Below are positions 17,779 through 25,966 of a DNA stretch of 40,355 nucleotides, one piece after another. The number at the start of each line of letters is the position of its first letter. Position 1 is the first letter of the stretch. The position numbers and the translations under genes were made by a program. The stretch is from Terriglobia bacterium (GTDB taxonomy: Bacteria; Acidobacteriota; Polarisedimenticolia; Polarisedimenticolales; JAIQFR01), in contig JAIQFR010000030.1 in assembly GCA_020073205.1 (NCBI GenBank), positions 1-40,355 on the forward strand. Reading direction: 5' to 3'. The notes beneath the pieces were generated by a model. That model made no database searches and was not told where the DNA came from. It saw nothing but the letters and a program-made list of their open reading frames with translations.

Positions 17779-18300
17779 ATGATCCGTATCACCCGACAGA
17801 CGGACTACGGGATCATTTTGCTGGCTTATCTCGCCAGCAGGCCGCCGGAGCACATCCTCACCGCCAGGGACGCCGCTCAGGAGTGCCGGCTACCGGTCCC
17901 GATGGTGAGCAAGATCCTGAAGATGCTCGCGCACGAGGGGATTCTGGCGTCCCACCGCGGCGTGAAGGGCGGGTACAGCCTCGGCCGGCTCGCGGAGCGG
18001 ATCACGATCGGCGACATCATCGGCGCCCTCGAGGGACCGATCGGCATGACGGAGTGCGCGTCGAATCCCGGGAGCTGCGAGCAGGAGCCCGTGTGCCCGG
18101 TCCGGATCAACTGGCAGCGAATCAGCCTCGCGGTCCGCGGCGCGCTGGAGAAGATCCCGCTTTCCGAGATGATGGCCTCGCCCAGGCCGCCGTTGCTCCG
18201 AGTTGGCCCGCCGTTTCCGGCGGATGACGCCTCGGGGAAGGGCGAGGACGTACCGGCCACGGCTCCCGCGGGGCAGGGGCGCGCGTTGGAGACACCATGA
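17779..18300 (+). CDS. Rrf2-family Fe-S-sensing regulator of the SUF operon
   Basis: Transcription regulator of 173 residues in the Rrf2/IscR family. The N-terminal winged helix ([15 protein letters not shown] through KGGYSLGRL) is followed by three Cys at 93, 100 and 106 (spacing 6 and 5), the arrangement used to hold a [2Fe-2S] cluster. The C-terminal 40 residues are Pro/Gly-rich and probably disordered. As first gene of a SUF operon it most likely represses the operon when its own cluster is loaded and releases it under iron limitation or oxidative stress, as IscR and SUF-linked Rrf2 proteins do. GGGAGG lies eight bases before ATG. Its stop overlaps the sufB start as ATGA. Confidence 0.92.
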   Translation: MIRITRQTDYGIILLAYLASRPPEHILTARDAAQECRLPVPMVSKILKMLAHEGILASHRGVKGGYSLGRLAERITIGDIIGALEGPIGMTECASNPGSCEQEPVCPVRINWQRISLAVRGALEKIPLSEMMASPRPPLLRVGPPFPADDASGKGEDVPATAPAGQGRALETP

Positions 18301-19742
18301 AAACCGAGCAACCGTCGGTGGAGGATCTCGCGAACCGCGAGTACAAGTACGGGTTCGTGACGGACGTCGAGGCCGAGGCGTTCCTGCCGGGTCTCGACGA
18401 GGACGTGGTTCGCGCGATCTCCGCGCGGAAGCACGAGCCGGACTTCATGCTGGAGTGGCGCCTCCGCGCGTACCGGCATTGGCTGAAGTTGGAGGAGCCG
18501 CGTTGGGCGAACGTCCGCTACGCGCCGATCGATTACGGGAAGATCGTCTATTTCGCCGCCCCGAAGTCCGCCGGTCGACCCAAGAGCCTCGACGAGGTGG
18601 ACCCGGAGCTGCTCCGCACCTACGAGAAACTCGGAATCCCGCTCCGGGAGCGGGAGCTTCTGGCCGGCGTCGCGGTGGACGCGGTGTTCGACAGCGTCTC
18701 CGTGGCGACGACATTCAAGGCGAAGCTCGGCGAGTTGGGCATCGTTTTCTGCTCGTTCTCGGAGGCGGTCTGCGAGCACCCGGACCTGGTCCGGCGGTAC
18801 CTCGGCTCGGTCGTCCCGTACACCGACAATTTCTTCGCGACCCTCAATTCCGCGGTGTTCAGCGACGGCTCCTTCTGTTACGTGCCCAAGGGAGTCCGCT
18901 GCCCCATGGAGCTGAGCACGTACTTCCGCATCAACGCGGCGAACACCGGGCAATTCGAGCGGACTCTCATCGTCGCCGAGGAAGGCGCCTACGTGAGCTA
19001 CCTCGAGGGGTGCACGGCGCCGATGCGTGACGAGAACCAGCTGCACGCCGCCGTGGTGGAACTGGTGGCCCTCGAGGGAGCGACGATCAAGTACTCGACG
19101 GTCCAGAACTGGTATCCGGGGGACAAGGACGGCCGGGGCGGGATCTACAACTTCGTCACCAAACGAGGGAAATGCCTCGGTCGCAACTCGAAGATCTCCT
19201 GGACGCAGGTGGAGACCGGCTCGGCGATCACGTGGAAGTACCCGAGCTGCATCCTCCAGGGGGACGGCTCCGTGGGGGAGTTCTACTCGGTGGCGGTCAC
19301 GGCAAACCGCCAGCAGGCGGACACCGGCACCAAGATGATCCACATCGGGAAGAACACTCGGAGCACGATCGTGTCGAAAGGAATCTCGGCCGGTCACGGC
19401 CAGAACACCTACCGCGGCCTCGTGAAGGTGCTCAAGGGGGCGGAAGGGGCGCGGAATTACTCCCAGTGCGACTCGATGCTCCTCGGCGACCGGTGCGGGG
19501 CACACACGTTCCCCTACATCGACGTCGGGAACACCTCGTCCACCGTCGAGCACGAGGCCTCGGTGTCCAAGATCGGAGAGGACCAGATCTTCTACTGCCA
19601 GCAGCGGGGCGTTTCCGCCGAGGACGCCGTGAGCATGATCGTCAACGGCTTCTGCAAGGAGGTGTTCCGCGAACTCCCCATGGAGTTCGCGGTCGAAGCG
19701 CAGAAGCTGCTGGGCGTGAGCCTGGAGGGGAGCGTCGGATGA
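18297..19742 (+). CDS. sufB: Fe-S cluster assembly scaffold SufB
   Basis: Core scaffold subunit of the SufBC2D complex on which nascent Fe-S clusters are built in the cytoplasm. The 481-residue length is standard. Recognisable blocks include the N-terminal [10 protein letters not shown], the beta-helix segment with [39 protein letters not shown] and the C-terminal [11 protein letters not shown], whose Cys/His region is needed at the interface with SufD. Start and stop are both shared with neighbours through ATGA overlaps (18297-18300 and 19739-19742), so it is translationally coupled to the regulator and to sufC. No unusual feature in the protein itself. Confidence 0.97.
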   Translation: MKTEQPSVEDLANREYKYGFVTDVEAEAFLPGLDEDVVRAISARKHEPDFMLEWRLRAYRHWLKLEEPRWANVRYAPIDYGKIVYFAAPKSAGRPKSLDEVDPELLRTYEKLGIPLRERELLAGVAVDAVFDSVSVATTFKAKLGELGIVFCSFSEAVCEHPDLVRRYLGSVVPYTDNFFATLNSAVFSDGSFCYVPKGVRCPMELSTYFRINAANTGQFERTLIVAEEGAYVSYLEGCTAPMRDENQLHAAVVELVALEGATIKYSTVQNWYPGDKDGRGGIYNFVTKRGKCLGRNSKISWTQVETGSAITWKYPSCILQGDGSVGEFYSVAVTANRQQADTGTKMIHIGKNTRSTIVSKGISAGHGQNTYRGLVKVLKGAEGARNYSQCDSMLLGDRCGAHTFPYIDVGNTSSTVEHEASVSKIGEDQIFYCQQRGVSAEDAVSMIVNGFCKEVFRELPMEFAVEAQKLLGVSLEGSVG

Positions 19743-20539
19743 CCACCTCGCGGGAGGACAACGCGGTCATGCTCGAGATCCGCCGCTTGCATGCCAGCGT
19801 CGGCGGCAACGAGATCCTGCGGGGGATCGACCTCCGCGTCGCGTCCGGGGAGGTCCACGCGATCATGGGCCCGAACGGGTCCGGAAAGAGCACTCTCGCG
19901 GGCGTCCTCGCTGGGCGAGCCGCATACGAGGTCACCGCGGGGTCGGTTTCCTATCGGGGCCGGGACCTTTTCGGTATGGCCGCGGAAGAGCGCGCGCGGG
20001 AAGGTCTTTTCCTGGCGTTCCAGTATCCGGTGGAGATCCCGGGAGTGAGCAACGTCTACTTCCTCAAGGCCGCTCTGAACGCGATCCGCAAGCACCGCGG
20101 ACTCGAGGAATTGGACGCGATGGACTTCCTGGCCCTCGTTCGCGACCGGACGAAGCTCGTGGAGATGGACGAGGCGCTCCTCAGCCGGCCGGTGAACGCT
20201 GGCTTCTCGGGGGGCGAGAAGAAGAGAAACGAGATCTTCCAGATGGCGGTCCTGGAGCCCAGTCTCGCGATCCTCGACGAGACCGACTCGGGACTCGACA
20301 TCGACGCGCTCCGGGTCGTGGCGAACGGGGTCAACGCGCTCAGGAGCCCGGACAGGTCGATCATCGTCGTCACCCATTACCAGCGCCTGCTGAACTACAT
20401 CGTTCCCGACTTCGTCCACGTGCTCGCCGACGGGCGAATCGTCCGCTCGGGCGGCCGCGAACTGGCCCTCGAGCTCGAGGAGAAGGGGTACGGATGGATC
20501 ACCGAGCCGGCGGGCCGACCGGGCGGAGCCCTCGGATGA
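19739..20539 (+). CDS. sufC: Fe-S cluster assembly ATPase SufC
   Basis: Soluble ABC-type ATPase that drives conformational change in the SufBC2D scaffold. Walker [10 protein letters not shown] lies at about residues 44-52, the signature [11 protein letters not shown] near 157, and Walker [15 protein letters not shown] near 178; the TDSGLD form is typical of SufC. ATG 19739 overlaps the sufB stop, giving 266 residues. A second ATG ten codons on (MLEIRRLHA) matches the usual family N-terminus and could be the true start. The same frame is open back to 19172 inside sufB, which is not coding. The stop overlaps the sufD start. Confidence 0.96.
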   Translation: MTTSREDNAVMLEIRRLHASVGGNEILRGIDLRVASGEVHAIMGPNGSGKSTLAGVLAGRAAYEVTAGSVSYRGRDLFGMAAEERAREGLFLAFQYPVEIPGVSNVYFLKAALNAIRKHRGLEELDAMDFLALVRDRTKLVEMDEALLSRPVNAGFSGGEKKRNEIFQMAVLEPSLAILDETDSGLDIDALRVVANGVNALRSPDRSIIVVTHYQRLLNYIVPDFVHVLADGRIVRSGGRELALELEEKGYGWITEPAGRPGGALG

Positions 20540-21879
20540 CCCCGGCGGCGGCCGAGATCGACGCCTACGTGTCGGCGTTCGCCGTGGCGGGGGTCGATCG
20601 TTCGACGCCGGAGCCCGCGTGGCTGCACGCCCTGCGCCGGAAGTCCATGACCCGCTTCGAGGCCCTGGGTCTTCCGACGGGGCGCGAGGAGTCCTGGCGG
20701 CAGACGCCGGTCGCTCCGGTCGTCGCGACCCCGTTCCGGCCGGCGAGGCCGGGCGCCGCTTTCGCGGCCGACCGATTGCCGGGCGGTCCCTCTCTCCCGT
20801 TCCGCTCGACGACGCGGCTCGTTTTCGTGGATGGGGGGTTCGAGTCCGCCCTGTCGGCGGTTCCTCCGCCTGACTCGGGATTCTTCGCCGGCTCCCTCGC
20901 TTCGGCCCTCCGCGAGATCCCGTCCGCGATGGAGCCCCTCCTCGGCCGGATCGGCAACGCCGAGACGAGGCCATTCGTGGCGCTGAACGCCGCGTTCTTC
21001 GCGGACGCGGCGGTGGTGCGGATTCCCGCGGGGCTCTCGCTCGACGAGCCGGTCCACGTGGTCCACGTCGCGGCCCGGCGGGGAGAGGCGGAGATGACCT
21101 GCCTGCGCACGCTCGTCGTGGCGGAGCCCGGGAGCCGTGCGACGGTCGTCGAGTCGTTCCTTTCCGCCGACGGCCGCCCGGGCCTGACGAACGCGGTCGC
21201 GGAGGTCGAGATCGCGGAAGGCGCCTCGATCGATCACGTGCGATTCCAGTCCGAAGGCGCCACGGACCTCCACCTCGGAACGCTCGACGCCCGACTCGGC
21301 CGCGATGGACGATTCGCCTCCCACGCGATTTCGATCGGGGCGCGATGGGCGCGCGTCGAGATCGGCGTGACGCTGGCCGGCACGGGGGCGGAGTGTTTTC
21401 TGAACGGGATGTACGTCGCCGACGGGGCCCGGCACGTGGACCACAGGACTTCGGTGGACCATGCCGTCCCGCACGGCGCGAGCCACCAACTCTACAAAGG
21501 GCTCCTGGGGGGCGCGTCGCGCGCGGTGTTCCACGGGAGGATCCTCGTACGTGAAGACGCCCAGAAGACCGACGCCTTCCAGTCCAACAAGAACCTGCTG
21601 TTGTCCGGAGATGCGCTGGTCTTTACCCGTCCCCAGCTCGAGATCCACGCGAACGACGTCAAGTGCACCCATGGCGCCACGATCGGTCGGCTGGACCCCG
21701 AGGCGCTCTTCTACCTGCGGTCCCGTGGAGTCGGCGTCGAGGAGGCCCGCGGCGTGCTGATCCGGGCATTCACCGGCGAGGTGCTGCAGCGGATTCCGGC
21801 TGCGGAGGTCAGGGAGGGAATCGAGGTCGAGGTCGCGTCGCGGGTGCCCGTCGAGTCGGACTGGGGGGGGATCGCATGA
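20536..21879 (+). CDS. sufD: Fe-S cluster assembly protein SufD
   Basis: SufB paralogue of 447 residues that completes the SufBC2D scaffold and helps iron acquisition. The N-terminal helical domain has the family-typical GREESWRQTPV, and the beta-helix core ends in DVKCTHGATIGRLDPEALFYL, where the Cys-Thr-His region corresponds to the SufD His that pairs with SufB for cluster formation. ATG at 20536 overlaps the sufC stop by four bases, and its own stop overlaps the sufS start. Sequence identity among SufD proteins is low, but position, length and the C-terminal block leave little doubt. Confidence 0.94.
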   Translation: MTPAAAEIDAYVSAFAVAGVDRSTPEPAWLHALRRKSMTRFEALGLPTGREESWRQTPVAPVVATPFRPARPGAAFAADRLPGGPSLPFRSTTRLVFVDGGFESALSAVPPPDSGFFAGSLASALREIPSAMEPLLGRIGNAETRPFVALNAAFFADAAVVRIPAGLSLDEPVHVVHVAARRGEAEMTCLRTLVVAEPGSRATVVESFLSADGRPGLTNAVAEVEIAEGASIDHVRFQSEGATDLHLGTLDARLGRDGRFASHAISIGARWARVEIGVTLAGTGAECFLNGMYVADGARHVDHRTSVDHAVPHGASHQLYKGLLGGASRAVFHGRILVREDAQKTDAFQSNKNLLLSGDALVFTRPQLEIHANDVKCTHGATIGRLDPEALFYLRSRGVGVEEARGVLIRAFTGEVLQRIPAAEVREGIEVEVASRVPVESDWGGIA

Positions 21880-23138
21880 GAGCCGCGAGAAAGGTCTCAG
21901 AGGAGTCCGCCGCGGGGGTCGCGCTTGACGTGCAGAGGATCCGCGAGGACTTTCCGATCCTGAAGCGCAGGATCCATGGGAAGCCCCTCGTCTACCTCGA
22001 TAGCGCGGCGAGCACCCAGAAGCCCCTCCCGGTGATCGAGGCGATGACTCAGTTCTACGCTGCGGGGTACTCGAACATCCATCGTGGGGTCTACCTGCTG
22101 AGCGAGGAGGCCACGGAGGCTTACGAGTCGGCTCGGGCGAGGGTTTCCGCTTACGTGGGCGCTCGCGAGAGTAGGGAAATCGTGTTCGTCCGCGGCACCA
22201 CCGAGGCAATCAACCTCGTGGCGCAGACCTGGGGGAGGGTCCGCGTCGGCGCCGGCGATGAAATCCTGGTCTCCGGGATGGAGCACCATTCCAACATCGT
22301 CCCCTGGCAGATCCTCTGCCAGGAGAAGGGCGCCCGGCTCGTCGTGATCCCGATCGACGACCGAGGCGATCTCGTCTTCGAGGAATTCGAGCGTCTTCTG
22401 TCTCCTCGTACCCGAATCGTGGCGGTCGCCCACGTGTCGAACGCGCTAGGCACCGTCAACCCGATACGCCGGATCGTCGAGGTGGCCCACGGCCGCGGAG
22501 TGCCCGTCCTGGTGGACGGCGCGCAGGCCGTCGCCCATCAGCCGGTGGACGTCGAGGAGCTGGGGTGCGATTTCTACGCGTTCTCCGGCCACAAGCTCTA
22601 CGGTCCGACCGGGGTCGGCGTGCTCTACGGGCGAGCCGAATTCCTGGAGGCGATGCCCCCCTACCAGGGGGGCGGGGACATGATCCGCAGCGTCACCTTC
22701 GAGAAGACGACGTACAACGACATCCCGCACAAGTTCGAGGCCGGGACCCCCGATATCGGTGGAGCGGTGGTGCTAGGGGCGGCCATCGATTACGTGAGCG
22801 GGATCGGACTCGAGGCGATCGCGGCGCACGAGGCCGACCTCCTCGACCGGGCCACCCGGCTCATGGAGTCGGTCCCGCGCGTGCGAATCATCGGCACCGC
22901 GCGGAAGAAGGCGGGGGTTCTCTCGTTCGTCGTCGAGGGGATTCACCCCCACGATGTCGGGACGGTCCTCGACAACGACGGGATCGCGATCCGGGCCGGC
23001 CACCTGTGCGCGCAGCCCGTGATGGAGCGGTTCGGGGTCCCGGCGACCGCACGCGCCTCTTTCGGCATGTACAATACCCGGGAGGAGATCGAGATTTTCG
23101 CGGAAGGGATCCGAAGGGTGATCGAGGTGTTCGGCTGA
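21876..23138 (+). CDS. sufS: Cysteine desulfurase SufS
   Basis: PLP-dependent class II cysteine desulfurase of 420 residues, which takes sulfur from L-cysteine for cluster assembly. The PLP lysine is K240 in SGHKLYGP, and the catalytic persulfide cysteine is C378 in RAGHLCAQP. GMEHHSNIVPW and TTEAINLVAQ are other family blocks. The first 20 residues precede the usual start (VQRIREDFPIL), a short extension. ATG 21876 overlaps the sufD stop (ATGA), and the stop overlaps the sufU ATG by one base. Together with SufU this is the sulfur-donating pair of the operon. Confidence 0.96.
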   Translation: MRAARKVSEESAAGVALDVQRIREDFPILKRRIHGKPLVYLDSAASTQKPLPVIEAMTQFYAAGYSNIHRGVYLLSEEATEAYESARARVSAYVGARESREIVFVRGTTEAINLVAQTWGRVRVGAGDEILVSGMEHHSNIVPWQILCQEKGARLVVIPIDDRGDLVFEEFERLLSPRTRIVAVAHVSNALGTVNPIRRIVEVAHGRGVPVLVDGAQAVAHQPVDVEELGCDFYAFSGHKLYGPTGVGVLYGRAEFLEAMPPYQGGGDMIRSVTFEKTTYNDIPHKFEAGTPDIGGAVVLGAAIDYVSGIGLEAIAAHEADLLDRATRLMESVPRVRIIGTARKKAGVLSFVVEGIHPHDVGTVLDNDGIAIRAGHLCAQPVMERFGVPATARASFGMYNTREEIEIFAEGIRRVIEVFG

Positions 23139-23587
23139 TGCCCGATCTTCGTGATCTTTATCAGGAAGTGATCCTCGACCACAGCAAGCGTCCCCGGAAC
23201 TTCAGGAAGCCGGAGGGGGCTAACCGGCACGCGGACGGTTACAACCCGTTGTGCGGTGACAAGGTGACGATCTACCTGACGGTCCTCGACGGCCGCGTGC
23301 ACGACGCGGCATTCCAGGGCTCCGGCTGTGCCATCTCCACCGCCTCTGCATCGATGATGACGGAGCGCCTCAAGGGACGGACCGTGGAGGAGGCCGAGGC
23401 GCTGTTCTCGCGGTTCCACCAGCTCCTCACGTCCGGCGAGGACCCGGCGAATCCCGCCCCGGAGCTCGGGAAGCTGGCGGCCTTCGCCGGCGTTCGGGAG
23501 TATCCGATGCGGGTGAAATGCGCCACCCTCGCCTGGCACACGCTCCGCAGCGCGCTCGACGAGACCGGCGAGTTGGCACCGGAGTAG
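23138..23587 (+). CDS. sufU: SufU-type zinc sulfurtransferase/scaffold
   Basis: IscU-fold protein of 149 residues that accepts the persulfide from SufS and hands sulfur to SufBCD. Ligands of the family zinc site are present: C39 and D41 in NPLCGD, C64 in GSGCAIS and C128 in RVKCATLAW. The longer loop between the second and third Cys, relative to IscU, identifies the SufU type. Translation starts in the TGATG overlap with sufS. The frame reaches back to 22565 inside sufS, but only the portion from 23138 is coding. Confidence 0.95.
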   Translation: MPDLRDLYQEVILDHSKRPRNFRKPEGANRHADGYNPLCGDKVTIYLTVLDGRVHDAAFQGSGCAISTASASMMTERLKGRTVEEAEALFSRFHQLLTSGEDPANPAPELGKLAAFAGVREYPMRVKCATLAWHTLRSALDETGELAPE

Positions 23588-23614
23588 CCGGCCGCGCCCG
23601 TTCCGGGCGGCCGG
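23588..23614 (+). other. GC-rich hairpin between sufU and sufT
   Basis: CCGGCCGCGCCCG (23588-23600) and CCGGGCGGCCGG (23603-23614) can pair as a strong hairpin of about 11 bp with one bulge, starting immediately after the sufU stop codon. No T-run follows, so it is not a standard terminator. It could cause partial termination or protect the upstream message and lower sufT expression relative to sufBCDSU. Confidence 0.4.
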
Positions 23615-23633
23615 TCTCGCGGAGGGAACGTCA

Positions 23634-23963
23634 GTGCCCGACGATGTGGCCGCCGAGCCCAAGGACGTCGAGCGCGGCGTCGTCGCTGCCCTCAAGACGG
23701 TGTACGACCCCGAGATCCCGGTCGACATCTGGGAGTTGGGTTTGATCTACAGTCTCGAGGTCTCGCCCGGCGGACACGTGGACCTCAAGATGACCCTGAC
23801 CGCGCCCGGATGTCCAGTCGCGGGGTCGCTCCCCGGAGAGGTCGAGGCCCGGATTCTAGAGGTTCCCGGCGTCACCTCTGCCAGGGTCGAGCTGGTCTGG
23901 GAGCCGATGTGGAGCAAGGAGATGATGTCGGAGGAGGCCAAGCTCCGCCTCGGATTCTTCTGA
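23634..23963 (+). CDS. sufT: MIP18/DUF59-family Fe-S maturation protein (SufT-like)
   Basis: Small DUF59 protein of 109 residues that assists late Fe-S cluster maturation or transfer to target enzymes. The defining blocks are YDPEIPVDIWELGLIY (24-39) and LTAPGCPVAGSLP with the conserved C60. WEPMWSKEMMSEEAK near the end is the family C-terminus. The start is GTG 23634 with GGAGGG seven bases upstream. It is the last gene of the SUF operon, 46 bases after sufU, and a hairpin lies in that gap. I use sufT by position and family; the SufT role is experimentally supported only in other species. Confidence 0.9.
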   Translation: MPDDVAAEPKDVERGVVAALKTVYDPEIPVDIWELGLIYSLEVSPGGHVDLKMTLTAPGCPVAGSLPGEVEARILEVPGVTSARVELVWEPMWSKEMMSEEAKLRLGFF

Positions 23964-24193
23964 GCACCACAACCTTCTGAGAGCCCGTGCCGCGTGATTC
24001 CCCGCGACCCGGTCCCAGCGCCGCCGAGCCAAATCACTCTCCCGACGCGGAATGTTGATGGATTCGCTCTGTCCGGACGATCGAATCGTTGAATATCGCA
24101 AACTGACCGTTAATTTTTTCAACTGCACGATAACTGACTGGAATATAAACGCTTATCGCCACCAATCCGCACCAATTCGAGAAGGTCGGTCGA

Positions 24194-24225
24194 AACATTC
24201 AACGTTTCTTCCTGCGTTGAATGTT
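24194..24225. repeat. Perfect inverted repeat, candidate enhancer site for the sigma-54 activator
   Basis: AACATTCAACG (24194-24204) and CGTTGAATGTT (24215-24225) are exact reverse complements, 11 bp each, separated by 10 bases. The centre lies about 140 bases upstream of the transcription start expected from the sigma-54 promoter, the usual distance for an NtrC-type upstream activator site. A further copy of the half-site (CGTTGAATAT) is at 24087-24096. An NtrC-type regulator is encoded in the same cluster at 30236-31579. Binding is inferred. Confidence 0.6.
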
Positions 24226-24323
24226 CATTACCGCAACTCGGTCCGGATCATGCATGTTGCGAAATCGTGCTATGCCGCGATTTACACGTTCGAGACAAAC
24301 AAGGGCTGGAGGACTGAAACATC

Positions 24324-24338
24324 TGGCTCGACTCTTGC
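24324..24338 (+). promoter_or_regulatory. Sigma-54 (-24/-12) promoter
   Basis: TGGCTCG-ACTC-TTGC matches the sigma-54 consensus TGGCACG-N4-TTGC at all fixed positions but one (T for A), with GG and GC elements at the correct spacing. Transcription would start near 24350, leaving a leader of about 40 bases before the ATG at 24392 with its AAGGAGGT ribosome site. It implies that the downstream redox cluster is off unless an activated bacterial enhancer-binding protein acts. Confidence 0.7.
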
Positions 24339-24391
24339 CCTTAGGACCGTGGCGGAGGAAGAAGGAACACCCAGCCGAAGGAGGTCACGCC

Positions 24392-25099
24392 ATGGTCGCC
24401 CTTTTCGTTCTGCTCACCATCATCGCCCTTCTGACGATCGACTACTTCGTGCAGCGCTCCGATCTGCGGAAGGCTGGCGCCACGGTCCGGCCGGCCGGGA
24501 CCGAATCTGCCCAACTCGCGCCGGCCGTTGCCAGGTCGCCGATCCGGATCGACAAGGTCCCGGCGGGCGTGTTCGTCGATCCCGGCCACGTCTGGGTCCA
24601 GCTCGAGCCGACCGGCACGCTGCGCATGGGCGCGGACTCGATCCCGGCTGCCCTGCTCGGACGTCCCGACCGGATCGACCTCGAGCACGAGGGGACGCAG
24701 CTAAGGCGTGGCGACCGCATCGCCACGCTGAGCCGCGGCACCCGCTCGCTCACGCTGCGTGCGCCCGTGGACGGCATCGTGACCCGCGTGAACGCCGAGG
24801 CCCAGGCCAGCCCCGCCCGAGTCCAGGACGACCCGTTTGGGCAGGGATGGCTCCTGGGACTCGCGCCGCGCGACCTCGCCCCCGCCCTGAAGCGGATGTT
24901 CGTCGCGGAAGAGGCGACGGTGTGGGCACGCGAGCAGCTGCAGAAGCTGCGCGATTTCATGTCGGCAGGCTCGGCCAATTCGCAGCTCGTCGGCGCGACG
25001 CTCCAGGACGGCGGCGCCCCGGTCGAGGGCCTCGCGGACCATCTCGACGACACGCGCTGGAAGCAGCTCGTCGACGAAATCTTCCCGGCCCGATCCTAG
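24392..25099 (+). CDS. Membrane-anchored GcvH-like protein lacking the lipoyl lysine
   Basis: Protein of 235 residues with one N-terminal transmembrane helix (about 2-19) and a biotinyl/lipoyl-type barrel resembling glycine cleavage H protein at about 60-160 (DPGHVWVQLEPTGTLRMG, then RAPVDGIV and GQGWLLGL). Counting back from the APV turn, the lysine that carries lipoate in GcvH is replaced by Thr117, so it should not be lipoylated. A C-terminal module (about 175-230) with GATLQDGGAP recurs in the second GcvH-like protein of this cluster. ATG 24392 has AAGGAGGT six bases upstream; the frame is open further back into the promoter. A structural or assembly role beside the ferredoxin/NrfD complex is my inference; no gcvT or gcvP is nearby. 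Confidence 0.8.
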   Translation: MVALFVLLTIIALLTIDYFVQRSDLRKAGATVRPAGTESAQLAPAVARSPIRIDKVPAGVFVDPGHVWVQLEPTGTLRMGADSIPAALLGRPDRIDLEHEGTQLRRGDRIATLSRGTRSLTLRAPVDGIVTRVNAEAQASPARVQDDPFGQGWLLGLAPRDLAPALKRMFVAEEATVWAREQLQKLRDFMSAGSANSQLVGATLQDGGAPVEGLADHLDDTRWKQLVDEIFPARS

Positions 25100-25165
25100 A
25101 TTGGCGGCGCCGCACGCCGCGGACGGGGATCCGCGGGCGAAGGGCGACGAGCCACGGAGGCTGAG

Positions 25166-25930
25166 ATGAAGGTGGGGATCCTGACGGACCTGACGAAGTG
25201 CGTGGGGTGCGAGGCCTGCGTCTGGGCGTGCAAGGACATTAACGAACTGCCCCGCGCCGACCACGCCAAGGCGCTGTCCGGCACGACGTGGACCGTGATC
25301 GAGCGCCACGGCGGCACCAACGTCCGACGCCACTGCATGCACTGCGAAGAGCCGGCGTGCGCCTCCGTCTGTCCGGTCGCGGCCTTCCGGAAGACCCCGC
25401 AGGGGCCCGTCATCTATCTCCCCGACCGCTGCATGGGGTGCCGTTACTGCATGATCGGATGCCCGTTCGGCGTCCCGAAGTACGAGTGGGACAAGCCTCT
25501 TCCCCTGGTCCGGAAGTGCATCATGTGCTTCGACCGCCGGGTGAAGGACGGGAAGGAACCCGCTTGCACCGCGGCCTGCCCCACCGGAGCAACGGTGTTC
25601 GGCGAGCGGGACGCCCTGATCCGCGAGGCGCAGCTTCGCCTCCAGGCGGAGCCCGGACGGTACGTCGACCACATCTACGGGCTGACCGAGGCAGGCGGCA
25701 CCTCGGTCATGTACATCAGCGACGTGCCGTTCGCCAAGCTCGGGTTCAGGACGAGCGTGAGGGACGATCCGTATCCGAAGCTGACGTGGAACGTCCTGTC
25801 CAAGCTCCCCCAGGTCATCAGCGTGTGGGGCGTTACCCTGTTCGGCATCTGGTGGATCGTGAACCGTCGGGACGACGTGGACGAGCGGGAGCGCCGAGGA
25901 CACGGCGGTCCGGGCAACAACCCCAAGTAG
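25166..25930 (+). CDS. Four-cluster ferredoxin-type electron-transfer subunit (HybA/NrfC-like), tail-anchored
   Basis: Iron-sulfur subunit of 254 residues expected to hold four [4Fe-4S] clusters: C12/15/18/22, C57/60/65/69, C89/92/95/99 and C118/121/134/138. This is the arrangement of HybA/NrfC/DmsB partners of NrfD-type membrane proteins. A single hydrophobic helix (about 216-232) anchors the C-terminus. Unlike HybA there is no Tat or Sec signal at the N-terminus, which begins directly at the first cluster, so the cluster domain would stay in the cytoplasm unless carried by a partner. GGAGG lies five bases before ATG. The NrfD-type gene follows after 36 bases. Confidence 0.9.
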   Translation: MKVGILTDLTKCVGCEACVWACKDINELPRADHAKALSGTTWTVIERHGGTNVRRHCMHCEEPACASVCPVAAFRKTPQGPVIYLPDRCMGCRYCMIGCPFGVPKYEWDKPLPLVRKCIMCFDRRVKDGKEPACTAACPTGATVFGERDALIREAQLRLQAEPGRYVDHIYGLTEAGGTSVMYISDVPFAKLGFRTSVRDDPYPKLTWNVLSKLPQVISVWGVTLFGIWWIVNRRDDVDERERRGHGGPGNNPK

Positions 25931-25966
25931 GACGCGAAACCGAAGCCTTCGAGGGAACGCACGATC

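Larger units (their letters stand above)
23964..24391 (+). promoter_or_regulatory. AT-richer regulatory gap upstream of the redox cluster
   Basis: A 428-base non-coding stretch separates the SUF operon from the redox cluster, and its middle (about 24050-24300) is visibly richer in A and T than the rest of the window. It contains an inverted repeat at 24194-24225, related half-sites CGTTGAATAT at 24087-24096, TTCAAC at 24118-24123 and GAATGTTGA at 24050-24058, a T6 run at 24114-24119, and a sigma-54 promoter at 24324-24338. No convincing terminator hairpin for the SUF operon precedes the T-run. Frames open across it lack coding character. Confidence 0.6.

Noticed and set aside
24114-24119. T-run as a terminator for the SUF operon
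   Set aside because: No GC-rich stem directly precedes it. GTTGAA...TTCAAC flank it loosely but do not form a stable terminator hairpin.
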